64,000 nt of DNA from Sipunculus nudus (GCA_026874595.1 CM049312.1:80310929-80374928), one strand, 5' to 3'; shown: positions 12,825 through 24,335, counted from the first letter of the stretch. Numbers and translations are program-made. The notes: a model not told the origin generated them from the sequence alone.

Positions 12825-12860
<36 letters not shown>
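12792..12860. repeat. (CA)n/(TA)n compound microsatellite
   Basis: About 12 CA units run into ATAAATAAAT and then an uninterrupted TA tract ending at 12860. Confidence 0.95.
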
Positions 12861-12862
<2 letters not shown>

Positions 12863-13224
12863 GCGATTCAGAAAAAAGGTCCCGAACTATAGAGGTTAAT
12901 AAGATGCTGAAAGTTTGTGTGATGAAACATTTGAAAAACTTGGATGCGGCTTTCATTTCATTGGTCCAGAAGTTGAACTTCCTGATTTATGACAAGAATA
13001 AATTTGCATAGTGAAATTAGCTGTACCCAATGCTCGGAACTGCATTTTGTACCTGGTGATCGGGTATCATGAGTCCCAGAGGAAAATTACCATTTACTTG
13101 AAGATAATTCATACATCAAAGATTGACAAAATCTCTGAATGACAAACTGTTAATGACAAACTGTTACTGGTGAGGCTATCACACCTATACCCAACGACCT
13201 GTACCAATACCAAGATAATACTTG

Positions 13225-13226
<2 letters not shown>

Positions 13227-13276
<50 letters not shown>
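13227..13276. repeat. (TA)n microsatellite
   Basis: About 50 bases of AT repeat. Confidence 0.95.
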
Positions 13277-13280
<4 letters not shown>

Positions 13281-13951
13281 TATTATGTATAAGAATACAG
13301 TTCTCTAGTTTTAAAAAGCAACAAAGTTAAATTCATACGCATTTTATATAGCAAACTTATACAATATATTTCTTATTGGAGTTGCAGGTTTCTTCAACGC
13401 AAGTCAGTTGACCGTATTTAGAATTCACGATGAAAATATATAAATTTTCTTGTTAAAAGTGTATCTTTCCTGACTGTTAGGACATCATCAAAAGTGGCAT
13501 TTTTAGTTTTATACCTATTTAACATCTATATACCAAAATTCTATATAAATGTACTAAAATTGTCCGTTCTGTTTGTTTGTTTGTCCCACGAAACTCGCAG
13601 AAACGGTCCATGAAAGTGAACCAGTTTTGCTATCAGCGTCAGTCAGATGCTTACCTTACAGAATGCAGGCCAATTTGGCTCTTCCATTAAAACACCCGAA
13701 TTCCATTTGAATTCCCAGCATTACATCACAGGTCTGTCGCACCTCACACCGCTCTTCATGTCGCCATTGCTGACCTTCACCTTGGCCCATTACCACAAAG
13801 ATATAAATAATTTGTTATGTATCGAGAACCAGACGTCGCTACCTTACGGGTTTTGGGGGTTCGCTACCCTACGGTTCTAGTGACAGACTACGCAGCAGCA
13901 TACCCTTCCTGTGCAACGGGACCCAACGGGTTTCCACTTTCTAGTAATTCA

Positions 13952-14197
13952 CTAACAATCACCGGATGTCCTCCTTCCCGTGATATAATAATCTGCCTCT
14001 TTATCTAGGTGGTGGCCATTTTCGTTGTTTTGGTCGTCACTTTGCAAACAGCACGTGTAGCTATTAACAAGAACAGTGAAACTTTTGCACGGAGTTTCAG
14101 TCAGGCAGGTGGCAGCACATGTAATCCAACTCCGGACGTGAAAGGACAGCAGACCAACCCTTGCAATATGGCCACTGGGCACACGGGTCCATCTCAT
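13952..14197 (-). CDS. PAN/apple-like domain exon or gene fragment
   Basis: The minus-strand frame of about 81 codons contains RSWITCAATCLTETPCKSF, a spacing of cysteines (Cx3C, then x5C) and an SF pair typical of PAN/apple modules, followed by a CC pair and, near the end, a YYITG stretch before a TAG stop. PAN modules are extracellular protein- or carbohydrate-binding domains common in mollusc secreted and membrane proteins. The frame begins with ATG but has no signal peptide. It may therefore be the last exon of a spliced gene or a stray exon copy. I could not identify a strong upstream acceptor or further exons. The domain call rests on the cysteine pattern only. It could also be a pseudogene. 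Confidence 0.4.
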   Translation of the reverse strand: MRWTRVPSGHIARVGLLSFHVRSWITCAATCLTETPCKSFTVLVNSYTCCLQSDDQNNENGHHLDKEADYYITGRRTSGDC

Positions 14198-14229
14198 TTC
14201 GTTAAATGAACATTGATACCGTTCTATAG

Positions 14230-16190
14230 CAAGAGTTAGATACTTTTAGATATTTTGAACCGTAAAATTACATTGCACACTCGTTAGTAACTTTTCCCCC
14301 CTGTTGCATAATGCTAAAGCAATATGAAACAGGACGAACAAGATTAATTGTTATCACGTGTTTGTTGTCATTTATTTTTCGCTCAATAATTATTTCAAGA
14401 ATGTTCCTTTACGCACCACTTATCAATAATCCGCAACATTAACTAGTCCAGCTGCGTAAAACAAACATACTAACGTTTGTTCTCTTCCTTGAATTATACG
14501 ATTGATTAAAACCACGATAGGACAGCTTTTCTATTTAATACAGGCGAATTTCCCTGACTGTATTTTCATTATCGACAGGAATGTTTAGTAGATTAAAACC
14601 GTTTTCCTTTGATCAGCATATTGCGAATTGTTGGCTCTTTAAAGGCTTTATTATTATGGGTCAAGCGATAATAATCTAAACAATGGGAGAGCACAGTGGT
14701 GTGTGTAAAGCAATTGTTCTGCAAATGATAAAGATTGAAAATGTTTAATATGGACTGACAAAGCCGTCATATAGATTGAAAATACAAAGCTTAGCCTTCT
14801 TTGCTCTGTGACACCTGCTAAGTGTACATGTCCTCTTGCTGGCCCGCCTTTGTACGTCCCCCAGAGAAACAGTGAAAATACCGACGGACAGAACACGCTG
14901 TTAATGGAGAATTTTCTATGCACAAAATTAATAAATAGAACATATTTTTTTCTATCGTTTTATAAAACAAAATCAAATTATTCCTCACTCAACTGCTCAA
15001 ACCAACCATATCAACTAATCATGGCCTATGTAACCTGTTCCTCTCAGAAAGTATCTCCATTTGTTATTATTATAGATTATTACATTCAAGAACAACCTTC
15101 CTTTATTTTGAATATCTTAACATTTAAAGTACTGTATATTTTGGTCCCAAATGTGACATGCAATTTGTTGAAACCATGTCTCAGATGAGTTCGATAAATG
15201 CTGGCCTTTGGCACTGTATTCAAGGTCTAATTATTAGAGTTATATTTAATCATTTTCGGAGTTCTTGTGAATGTTATTTCTTTTGGGGTATTGCATATTT
15301 TTCCCTACCATTTGACTTAATTTACCGTTACTACCATGTTCTAAGTAGAGATCGCTAGTGATTTTCCCTTCAAATTTGACCCACCAGTTTTATCCGCCAT
15401 ATTCTTGGAGGAGATTAAAAAATGTACTGAAATTTTCATTTCAGATTTGGCAAACAATTTGTTTCTACAATGTTTTTCGTCAGGATAACAACGGGTATTT
15501 TCTAAGTGCAACAATAACCCAAAAAATGCATTGGTCTTAGAAAATGCATAAAAATGTAGAATTCATCCACCAGTTATGTCCACTTGAATGGACTATATAC
15601 ATGATTACTATGCCAACCAAATGTCATTGACAGGCAACCATTACCGAGATATCTCATCTTAAGTATGAATTTAAGGTAGTAATCATATAATATATCTATA
15701 TTTTGCAACGTGTCTGCAGCAGCTGTAAAGAACTCATGACCAAAATTTTCTTCAACTTTTCCATGGCGATACAGATATGTGTTAATGAGGGCCGTTTCTT
15801 TCAACCTGTGAACATAATGTAAAGAATTCGCTACAACTGTGATATCTACAGTCACATGTCTGTAAAATAATACTAAACACCTGGCATTACCAGTTCTGCA
15901 CAGCTGAAGGTGCTATGATCAAATTGTTTTAAAAATTCAGAAGATGCATGCAATCATCGATTTATTTTTATCTCAGGTATGAATTTCAATCATCAATAGC
16001 CTAAAGCGTTAACAGATTGACTGTATGATGATGCATAAGCCTGAAGGCTGCTTTCTTTTTTTGGGCTATAGTAAATCATATATTTGCAGAACACAGTTTG
16101 CATAATATTGTACATGTATATACCACACCTCTACTGGTGCAATCATAATGATGAATACTGTAAACACCTTACTATACACATTCTACCTTT
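14230..16190. other. AT-rich DNA without recognised genes
   Basis: Several open frames occur here (for example 14808-15188 on plus, 14654-14923 and 15574-15855 on minus), but none shows a domain, splice pattern or initiation context that I can support. If the PAN-like exon belongs to a gene, its upstream exons should lie in this stretch. Confidence 0.45.
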
Positions 16191-16199
16191 TACACCTTG

Positions 16200-16860
16200 A
16201 TATACAAAATTGAAGGCGAGATGAAATTAGCTAAGATCTGTGAACATGCACAATTTTAGACTTATACAACAAACCACTCCTGAGGAAAGGGCATCAGTAT
16301 ATTCTACGAAAATGGAAAGGTAGGTAGCGCAATCTGTCTGGTCTACGAGAAAACTTCGAGATGGATGGAATTGCCAAATATCAGACCAATAAATTCGGCC
16401 ACTCCTGAGAAAAGAGCAATTTTCACGTAGAGATAACACACGGATGAATTCCTCGCAAGAACAGTTGCAGATGGCGCTACCAGTCCTAAGTTGGAGATGG
16501 AGATACCCAAGAGCTATAGACATGCAAAATTTTAGCCCAATACATTGAACCGACAGCTAAGATGAACAGATGGCAAATTCATGGATGAATGCCATTCAAA
16601 ATTGATTGTAGGTGGCTCGATCAGTCTTGAATATGAGAGAGGTTCAAGATCTACGTACATGCAATATTTCAGCTCAGTACAATAAACCACTCTTGAAATA
16701 TGTTCCAGTATCATAAAAAAAAAAAAATTTAAACTGCACATTGGGGTTGTAGGTAGCGCCACTTGTCTTTATTTTGCACAACTACATAGGTGAGCAAATA
16801 TCTATGCCAGGTTTCGGAAAAAAACGGACCAAATGTATGAAAGGAGTTCTCCGGAAACAA
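16200..16860. repeat. Dispersed repeat related to 46185-46650
   Basis: Blocks such as 'accactcctgag.aaagggcat', 'gagaaaact...agatggat', 'ccaaa..tcagaccaat' and 'ggcgc.acc.gtctt' occur in the same order at 46220-46640. The unit itself is internally repeated two to three times (near 16260, 16400 and 16680). Minus-strand frames at 16227-16523 and 16532-16762 are by-products of this repeat. Confidence 0.55.
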
Positions 16861-16869
16861 ACCCGGCTG

Positions 16870-17640
16870 CGGTGGCGACGGCGGAACCCGGTCAAAATAT
16901 TAATAGCTACATAACTTTGTTTTGACGGCTAAAAATATGACATGCAATACAAATAAAATTTTTGACATCAGCATTCCACGTTTAGCTTCAAAAATAAAAT
17001 AAAAGTTACAAATCGTTAACTCACGTACAACTTAAAACTCTTTGTAATGCTTCAGTTCCTATGCCAGAATACCACACAACTGCTATCTACGCAAAAAAAT
17101 ATATCCTGACTTCTTTGAATCAGAGTCGAGACCGGTCTCAATAAAGAGGCCGGCCTTAATTTGGGTGGGCTAAGACTCGGACTTGCAATGAATCGGGCTT
17201 GCTAGAGTTTGACCTATTTTGTTAACGTGCATACCAGAATTTAGACATTTAATATATTAGTTGTATTGACTCTGACCTGGTTGTAGTTTACTCGGTCTCG
17301 CGATTGGAGGGTTGTGACTCGGCCTCGGCCTCAGACAGCAGCTACACCTATACTAGAGCGCTATGGTATGCATGGTACTGCTGCAAGCCACACACCTCTA
17401 CCTAGTCTTTATCAAAAAGGCGTAATTTCATGAGTTATATGTGATCAGGGCATAAACTGTGACTTTTTTCGTTTAATTACAATATCTTTAAAATGATCAA
17501 CATGCCTTTAATTCAAGGCTACATAAATTTCCTTTGAGACTAAGGTATTATGTTTCTGCTCTATGCGAGGTTTCATTGATGAAATCTTGATTATTTGATA
17601 TTCAATAAAGTATCTCAATAAGTTGCAAGTAATTATATCA
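16870..17640. other. Intergenic DNA, no gene seen
   Basis: I see no coding region, only a moderately GC-rich stretch around 17120-17340. Confidence 0.45.
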
Positions 17641-17699
17641 TATACATATATATATATATATGTATGTGTGTATATATATATATATATATGCCCCCCCCC
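17640..17699. repeat. (TA)/(TG) microsatellite plus poly-C
   Basis: Two AT tracts are separated by TGTATGTGTG and end in nine C bases. A minus-strand open frame crosses it and is not supported. Confidence 0.9.
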
Positions 17700-17854
17700 G
17701 ACCCGAATCGCACAAAGCATAATCTCGTAATCTCGTAAAGTCTCGGCTTTTCAAACCACGACGTTAGCTTCATTCTAACCACATTCACCTGATGATCGGG
17801 TCGCATCCCGTGAAACAGTCTGTTGTGAATTAACAGTGTTGTTTTTCTTCAGAG

Positions 17855-17896
<42 letters not shown>
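17855..17896. repeat. (TA)n microsatellite next to a small shared motif
   Basis: The AT tract follows AACAGTGTTGTTTTTCTTC at about 17831. The reverse complement of that motif occurs near 8730, also close to a (TA)n tract. It is probably a fragment of a dispersed element linked to TA microsatellites. Confidence 0.7.
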
Positions 17897-17899
<3 letters not shown>

Positions 17900-18129
17900 T
17901 TCTGTAAACGTAGATGGCCCTGAAATGCATGCAATAGCATGACTGGTCAGATTTTTTTATGGCTTTCTGACATTGCAAGACCGTTGATCTAATAAAGAGT
18001 TAAAACGTGCAGATTAATATTTAGATTTAAATTGACTTTTAAATTTTCTCACCAATCTTCAAAAAAGGACAAATTGTTTTTCTTGGGAACTCCTCATGCC
18101 ACTTCACTACACCAATTCGCCGAAAAGGC

Positions 18130-19030
18130 GTCCCCAAAAATATTCCGCCCGGACTGACGGCTTCTGCTGCCCACCCTTAGGTACGCCGCTGCCCCCTAGG
18201 GTCTGTGTAAACGTAAACGGTCCTGAAATGCACGCATTTGCATGACTGGTCAGATTTTCGATGCAAGACTGCTGATCTAATACAGAATAATATAGTATAA
18301 ATAAGTATTTCATCCTTCGTAGCTTCCCTCTACAGAGATCGTGATCAAATCATTTGTTTGGGTAGACTGACATGAAGTCCCCAAAAATATTCCGCCCGGA
18401 CTGACGGCCCCTGCTGCCCACCCTTAGGTACGCCGCTGCCCCCTAGTGTCTTAGTAAACGTAAACGGTCCTGACATGCACGCATTTGCATGACTGGTCAG
18501 ATTTTCTATGCAAGACTGCTGATTTAATACAGAATAATATAGTATAAATAAGTATTTCATCCTTCGTAGCTTCCCTCTACAGAGATCGTGATCAAATCAT
18601 TTGTTTGGTTAGACTGACATGACGTCCCCAAAAATATTCCGCCCGGACTGACGGCCCCTGCTGCCCACCCTTAGGTACGCCGCTGCCCCCTAGGGTCTGT
18701 GTAAACGTAAACGGTCCTGAAATGCACGCATTTGCATGACTGGTCAGATTTTCGATGCAAGACTGCTGATCTAATACAGAATAATATAGTATAAATAAGT
18801 ATTTCATCCTTCGTAGCTTCCCTCTACAGAGATCGTGATCAAATCATTTGTTTGGTTAGACTGACATGACGTCCCCAAAAATATTCCGCCCGGACTGACG
18901 GCCCCTGCTGCCCACCCTTAGGTACGCCGCTGCCCCCTAGGGTTTGTGTAAACGTAAACGGTCCTGAAATGCACGCATTTGCATTACAGAGATCGTGATC
19001 AAATCATTTGTTTGGTTAGACTGACATGTT
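18130..19030 (-). repeat. Satellite-like tandem array, ~247-bp unit, about 4 copies
   Basis: The phrase GTCCCCAAAAATATTCCGCC starts near 18130, 18376, 18624 and 18871, spacings of 246-248 bases. The copies are very similar, so the array is recent or homogenised. A diverged half unit lies at 17898-17950. The last copy is cut short at about 18985, where 'gcatttgcat' joins directly to 'tacagagatcgtgatc'. Each full unit contains a near-identical minus-strand open frame of about 70 codons (18107-18313, 18345-18560, 18592-18807). The unit also shares a 'gcagcaggggc.gtc' block with 19190-19235. I regard the frames as fortuitous, since 247 is not a multiple of three and no domain is visible. Confidence 0.85.
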
Positions 19031-19585
19031 TATAGTTCCTGAAATATTTGTCATTGGACACAGCCAGAAAAAAAATCAAACATTAAACTTTTCTCACTAA
19101 TCTTAAATGAGGCCAAATCTGTCCAATTTGGGCAATTCATCATTCCACTTCACTACACTAATTCAACGAAATGCCCCCCCCCCCCCTCCTAAAAATGGCC
19201 GCCCTGGATGGACCGCCCCTGCTGCCCCCACCCCTTTTGTTAGCCACTGGTTCTTTAAACCTGCTTCAAGGGTGGATACTAATAATATCCGATCACTGGG
19301 ACAAGTTCATAACATTACATTATAAGTATAATACGCCTTTTCCATACCAGAAGTTTATATTAAAAGAACCAAACTATCGTTTATTTTTTAACACAGTTCA
19401 CCGTGCCACTTATTGATATTTTATTATTTATTGTTGCATTCAGGCCCGATTGTCCCAGACTCATGACAGATAATAAAACATTAACACGGCTAGTTAACTC
19501 ATAATAATGCCTAAGAAATGCAGTCGTTTAGAATTCGACACCTACAAAAGCAGGATATATACACCATTGACTGTATTTAATTGAA

Positions 19586-19765
19586 GGGTGGATCCAGGAT
19601 TTAGGGAAATGGGGGGGGGGTCTAACCCAGGAGGACTTATGAAAACCTTACAAAAGGGTCCCCAGGCCCGGAAACGGGGGGGGGGGGGATCCAGGCCGCA
19701 CAATTTTTTTCTGAAACTCTTAAAAAAAGGTTACGGTGCGCCCTCTTTCTGGATCCGCTTCTGTA
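19586..19765. mobile_element. Small fold-back/MITE-like element with TGGATCCAG ends
   Basis: The segment begins with GGTGGATCCAGGATTT and ends with TTTCTGGATCCGCTT, so TGGATCCAG and CTGGATCCG form inverted ends around about 180 bases with two poly-G runs. It has no coding capacity. The exact ends and target duplication were not resolved. Confidence 0.45.
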
Positions 19766-19769
19766 ATTT

Positions 19770-20412
19770 TACTACTCTCCCATAAATGATATATCATGTA
19801 CACTGGGATACCCAGTAAACAGGTCATGCTGAAGGTCAATGCCTCGTTTTCTTTCAACTTTTACCTTTATTCAAAGCACAATCATGTTCTCTTGCAGTAG
19901 AATACACAGGACCACAGCAGCATCAGACCATCACGACACGTTGGTGGTTCTAAATACTTTTAAAATAAATTCCACATATTATGATGAATTAAAAAAAAAC
20001 ACAATGTGTAGAATCAGTTAATACCTAGCTGCCAGCAAAGAACACCAATGCTACAAATGTAGCCTTCAAGTGGCCTTTTGTCATTTCGATAAAACACACC
20101 TGTGGATCCGGCATGACGATAACAAACCCTTTTCTTTTCGTGTGGTCCTCAGGATGTTTTATAGTACAATTCCAAGATTCTCTGCGACAACTGTTCTGTG
20201 TGTTGTATATAAACTTCCACTCCAGGAAAAGTGCCATTCGGCCATACCATAGTTTAATTTACTTCTGAGCTTGTCAAAAACTATGTTAATATTGTTCTAT
20301 TGTGTCAGAATAATGTGCCATTTCTTATGATATTTATGCGTCTCATACATACATTTGTGCGTAGGCGTGAGTTAATATACACTTACACTTACACGTACAT
20401 GGTTTTCGTTCC
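19770..20412. other. Upstream flank of the SnoaL-like gene
   Basis: Any promoter of the gene starting at 20638 should lie here or in the next 200 bases, but I see no convincing TATA/Inr pair. A minus-strand frame at 20025-20237 has a hydrophobic C-terminal end resembling a signal peptide, but it ends in TAG with no usable donor, so I do not call it. Confidence 0.35.
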
Positions 20413-20637
20413 ATGTTTCTTTTGGCAACAGCATCTGTCAACAGTGAGGCATTGACATATTACTTTGGCCATGGCAATACGCCTGGCACTGAAACTAGTG
20501 TAAGAAACTCGTCAATCACACAAAGTGTCAGCAGTAACAGCTGTTTGGAAAATATAACACTGATGCCGAGTTTCATAAGGGTGTCATATATACCTTGCTG
20601 CGTATTTTGTTGGACCAGCCTTGTTTGCAGTGAAAAG

Positions 20638-20644
20638 ATGGAAG
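20638..20644 (+). CDS. SnoaL-like/DUF4440 protein, coding exon 1 (start)
   Basis: This tiny coding exon consists of ATG GAA G followed by the donor GTGAGT at 20645. Its one leftover base joins the GC that opens exon 2 to give Gly, so the protein begins Met-Glu-Gly-Thr-Lys. The same frame is open upstream to an ATG at 20413, so a 75-residue N-terminal extension is formally possible. I prefer 20638 because members of this family are about 120-135 residues long and the extension shows no domain or targeting signal. A CAG at about 20630 just upstream could also be an acceptor for a 5' UTR intron. Confidence 0.65.
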
Positions 20645-20996
20645 GTGAGTTAACAGTATAGTTTAAAGATGCCATCGGCTAGCAGTAAATTATCATTGCA
20701 TGCTGTATCATGAAATTCAGTTTAAACACAAATTGCTTCGGAAACACGGGTATCCTTTTACTGAGAAACTTAAGCTTATGGAAAGGGTCTCTAGTTCAGA
20801 AACATGAGACCCGAAGGTTAATCTTATTTTTTTATGATAATTATTAACAATATATTCTATTTATTAAATTTATATAATAAAGGTATTGTCATTCTGTAAA
20901 GTGGAATTGGTCAGTGAGAAATGTACACATCCGGTTACGAAATGTCCTATAACACGATACGTACGTTAATCATTTTTGTTTAATGGCTAATTTCAG

Positions 20997-21128
20997 GCAC
21001 GAAAGAAGAAATAATCGGGATGATTCGTGCCGTCTCGGACCGTGTTAAGCAAGGGAAAGACTTTGCCGACCTGTTTACAGAAGATGGCGTTATTTTACCC
21101 CCTGGTGAACCACCAGCTATTGGAACAG
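20997..21128 (+). CDS. SnoaL-like/DUF4440 protein, exon 2
   Basis: The exon is flanked by an acceptor TTTCAG (20991-20996) and a donor GTATGT (21129). It encodes residues 3 to 46 of the assembled 126-residue protein. It contains the amphipathic N-terminal helix and DFADLFTEDGVILPPGEPP, which matches the 'ly.eDavvmpPg.p...G' signature of the SnoaL/DUF4440/CaMKII-association (NTF2-fold) superfamily. These small alpha+beta barrels form dimers and bind ligands or act as simple enzymes. The ligand of this member is unknown. The frame phases (1 in, 1 out) are consistent with exons 1 and 3. Confidence 0.85.
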
Positions 21129-21356
21129 GTATGTCACATAAGTCGATTTAGATGTATATTTCGTATAGTTGCTTGTGTAAGTAAATCAACTAATGATAAT
21201 TAGGTGCGGTTTACCAGTTCAACAGGTCCAACGGCGAGTCTTTTAGGGGGAACTTAACACTTGACTGGCGCCCCCTGGTGGAAGAATATTGTCATGAGAC
21301 TACATATTTTGCAAGGTTTTTTGTTGATCTGGGCATTTTAAAAGACGATTACATAT

Positions 21357-23893
21357 AAGCCTAGTTTACGCTAAAAAATGTGGCGCGCTAGACCGGTCCA
21401 GAAAAATCTGGAGTGGGCTACATTTTAACTTGCGTTCACAGAGTGCGGAATCAAATGACCCTGTTGAGCGCGCTACCCTGTCAAGTTAGGCCGCATTGCA
21501 CTTGGCCCGGCCTTAAGGTGGCAGAACTGGTCCCCCCACCTGATCTGACTTTGTTTAAGTTTTTCCTTTGTATTGAACAATGTAATGCTTTAATACCCCT
21601 AAAGTATACATTTTCTGAAACCTAAGAAAATTCTCTATAGTTTGGTGATAATAAACTTTGTTTCCGAGGAACGGGTTTGAATTTGTAAGAATTTTGATTT
21701 AATTTTAATATTTAACAAAAAATCGTTTATTCCAGCACAACTAAAGCAGATACAGAAAATCTTCTTAAATAAATCTAGAATTTAGATAATAATCCCCAGG
21801 CATTTTTTTGTTTAGTTAGTTTAGTTTAAAAATTAGGATTTTACAGAGTAATTAATTTTGGAATCTTCACAAATCATTTCATATTTTACTTTTACCTTAA
21901 TAAAATCCTACAAATTTAGTACAGGCGTAAAATAATAAAACTCTTTTTAGAAAACATATAAACAAATGCATATATCAAAGATGGTATGTTTCGGACAAAT
22001 GATTACTGAGAAATAACGCTCTAAAGATAAGGTGTTCAGGTGAAATGATGTTTCGAGAAAATGGCCAAAAACTATATCCGTAGAGATCATTTGTCCTACA
22101 CACGTAACTAACCACAACTACATGTTGACAGTCACATGAATTTGGTCAAGACGGTGGTTCTTATCAAACCATGGTATAATATAATTGATTAATTGACTAT
22201 TTTTCTGTAAAAACGTATTAAAACGATAAAAGTTTGTCCTGTCACACCAGAGACCTGTCAAACACCACGTGCATGAAGTCAGTAGGCGGAGCTTACAGTT
22301 TTGCCCGAGTGCCAAGGTGCGCTGAGCACCCGACAACTGGGACCACAACTGAACAGGTGCATAGCCGGGCCTAATAGGTAACCGCGTGTTTACACAGGAA
22401 CAAGGGGAGCGGGATATATGGCCATTCAAGGAGAACGAAGATTGATTTACTTATCACGGTTTACATACATTATAGGTATTTGGGAGTTGACAATAGAGAC
22501 GAGTTTATAACGATCATACAAATCTCGTATAAAATAAATTATATATTTACCGATTACCGAGCGCCAACATCCGTCGGATGGAGTGCCTCGTATATGAGTT
22601 ATTATAAATAATTGTAAAATCCATGTAAAATAAAAAAAAAATATATTTAAATCTCGCATACACATACAAGTTATATGTGAAATCTGGACTTATTGTTTAT
22701 ATGAGGGAAGTACAACAGCGGGTGACAATAGCGCGTTTAGTTGATAACACTGCCAAAAGCGATAGGTGTCGGCCTCCGGTTTTCCTTCATGCGTAAACGT
22801 AGAGATGCCGTCATCTGACGATTGATCGTCGCTGGCCATCAGTTTGATCACGGAAGTAGGTTCGGCCCGATGGGACTTCTTGATATCATTCAACCGCTGC
22901 AGTTTTTCAAGTGGCATTAGGGATTGGCGTCGTTTGGTTTTAGCGTAATATTTATTTGTTGCGGTGTTGACAGTATAAATATATCATAGACGTTATGGTT
23001 GGGATATGAAGCAGCTTATTATAAAGTAAAGTGAAAATTTGTGTTTCGGCATAACATACCCGACACAAGACAGAAAGGCCAATGACACTAACAGACCATT
23101 CACAAGGACGGGTTTGTTTGCACACTGATTAGCTAGAGTTAAGGTTGCTCTCCAACGCTTATCAGTTGTATGCTCAGCTAATTAGATTGGGCAAACAAAC
23201 GTCGACCGACAGTTCTTGCCACCTCGTGCACGAAGGGACTTGGCCCATGCATTAATTAAACACTTGCACCTCGCGATCGGTTGAATGACCCAGGTGAGGG
23301 CTGGGGGCAGAGTGATTGACAGGCCTGTGGCAGGGCTGGAGTTAGTTTACAAACACCCTGTCAACACATCTTGGTGTTTACTGAATAAAAATCACCCTTT
23401 TCCACAAAATGCAACCGGCGACCCAAAATGTGCTCAGCTGCATTAGATATTTCCAGTTTTCAATATTACGTATACCTTTTATTGAAAAAAACACCAATTT
23501 TTAGGATTTTGACCAGTCCTGCTACCTTAAATCTGCATTGCGTTTACACGCAGATAAACACTGCAATCTAGCGCGGTCTAGACTGGATTCCCCCTGGCGC
23601 GGATTGGTAGATCCCACTCACATGACAGCCGAGTCTTGTTGGAGCGCGCTATAAAGATAGCGCGTTCCACTTATGTTTACACACGTTCGAAGCACAAATG
23701 TAGGCCGCGCCAGACTCAGTCTGGAATGAGAATGAGTCTGGCGCGCGCTAGAATCTGGAATCGACTCAAACCGTTGGACAAAATGTTGCGCGCTCCAGAC
23801 CAAAAATCCTCGAAATCTGGCGCGTTTGGGGGCTTTGCGCGTACTAAACGATGTAGAGCGCTCCGGAAAAACGTGTGTAAATTGGGCTATAAT
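21357..23893. mobile_element. Candidate 2.5-kb GCGC-rich TIR element in intron 2
   Basis: The left end reads AAGCCTAGTTTACGCTAAAA followed by GCGCGCTAG and TCTGGAG motifs. The right end is approximately its inverse (GCGCGT, TAGAGCGCTCC, then ACGTGTGTAAATTGGGCTATA). GCGCGCTA, TCTGG and CTAGCGCG motifs cluster in both ends (21380-21480 and 23540-23880), with an extra internal copy near 23534-23690. The end match is imperfect, so the boundaries are uncertain. A TA dinucleotide at both ends is a possible target duplication. No transposase was recognised. Confidence 0.35.
22690..22917 (-). CDS. Unrecognised 75-codon open frame, possibly coding
   Basis: I do not recognise this frame. It has an ATG start, a charged N-terminal segment (MPLEKLQRLNDIKKSHRAEP), an acidic serine-rich centre (ASDDQSSDDG) and a hydrophobic C-terminal end before TAA. 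The composition looks more protein-like than most open frames nearby, and the frame stays open about 27 codons upstream of the ATG, to an in-frame TGA. It lies inside the candidate GCGC-rich element and antisense to the SnoaL-like gene. It could be a small accessory gene of that element, a stray exon or chance. Confidence 0.25.
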   Translation of the reverse strand: MPLEKLQRLNDIKKSHRAEPTSVIKLMASDDQSSDDGISTFTHEGKPEADTYRFWQCYQLNALLSPAVVLPSYKQ

Positions 23894-24269
23894 TGACGCC
23901 GGAAGCCATTTATAACTCTCTGTTTCACAATCGTTAGCCCCACCTGTGGGAGTTTACTATACAGGTAATCTGCAAAATTTCACATTATTTTCATGATATT
24001 TTAAAATTTAACCCATTAACATACACATTCTTGTTTTCAATAAGATTAATAATTAATTCTGCATGTTCATGGGAACATGGGAAGCGTTTCACCAACAGAG
24101 TGCGCATTTCGGGATTCTCTTGTTTGTTTTAAGTGTATGCAAACTGCAAGATGTCCATGCAGATGTCTATTCACTTAAAGCATATATCTTCTTGAAACTT
24201 CATGTTGCCCCATGTTCTTTATTACTGACATATTCAAATATAATTCTTTAGACAGATGTCATTTTGACA

Positions 24270-24272
<3 letters not shown>

Positions 24273-24333
<61 letters not shown>
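24273..24333. repeat. (TA)n microsatellite in intron 2
   Basis: About 61 bases of AT repeat. Confidence 0.97.

Positions 24334-24335
<2 letters not shown>

Larger units (their letters stand above)
11960..13640. other. Intergenic DNA with microsatellites, no gene seen
   Basis: It contains a poly-G run near 12476-12489, the compound microsatellite at 12792-12860 and a (TA)n tract at 13227-13276. Minus-strand frames at 12379-12597 and 12631-12816 read through these simple repeats and have no domain features, so I do not call them. Confidence 0.5.

Noticed and set aside
16227-16762. Two minus-strand frames with cysteines, considered as small secreted proteins
   Set aside because: They lie in a dispersed repeat also found at 46.2-46.6 kb and are not conserved as frames there.
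18130-19030. Regularly spaced repeats as a CRISPR array
   Set aside because: The whole ~247-bp unit is repeated with no unique spacers, and the context is eukaryotic.
20025-20237. Minus-strand frame ending in a signal-peptide-like stretch (KATFVALVFFAG)
   Set aside because: It is followed directly by TAG with no usable donor, so it cannot continue into a secreted protein.
23618-23896. Overlapping plus and minus frames with arginine-rich sequence
   Set aside because: They come from GCGC-rich repeat motifs of the candidate TIR element read in both directions.
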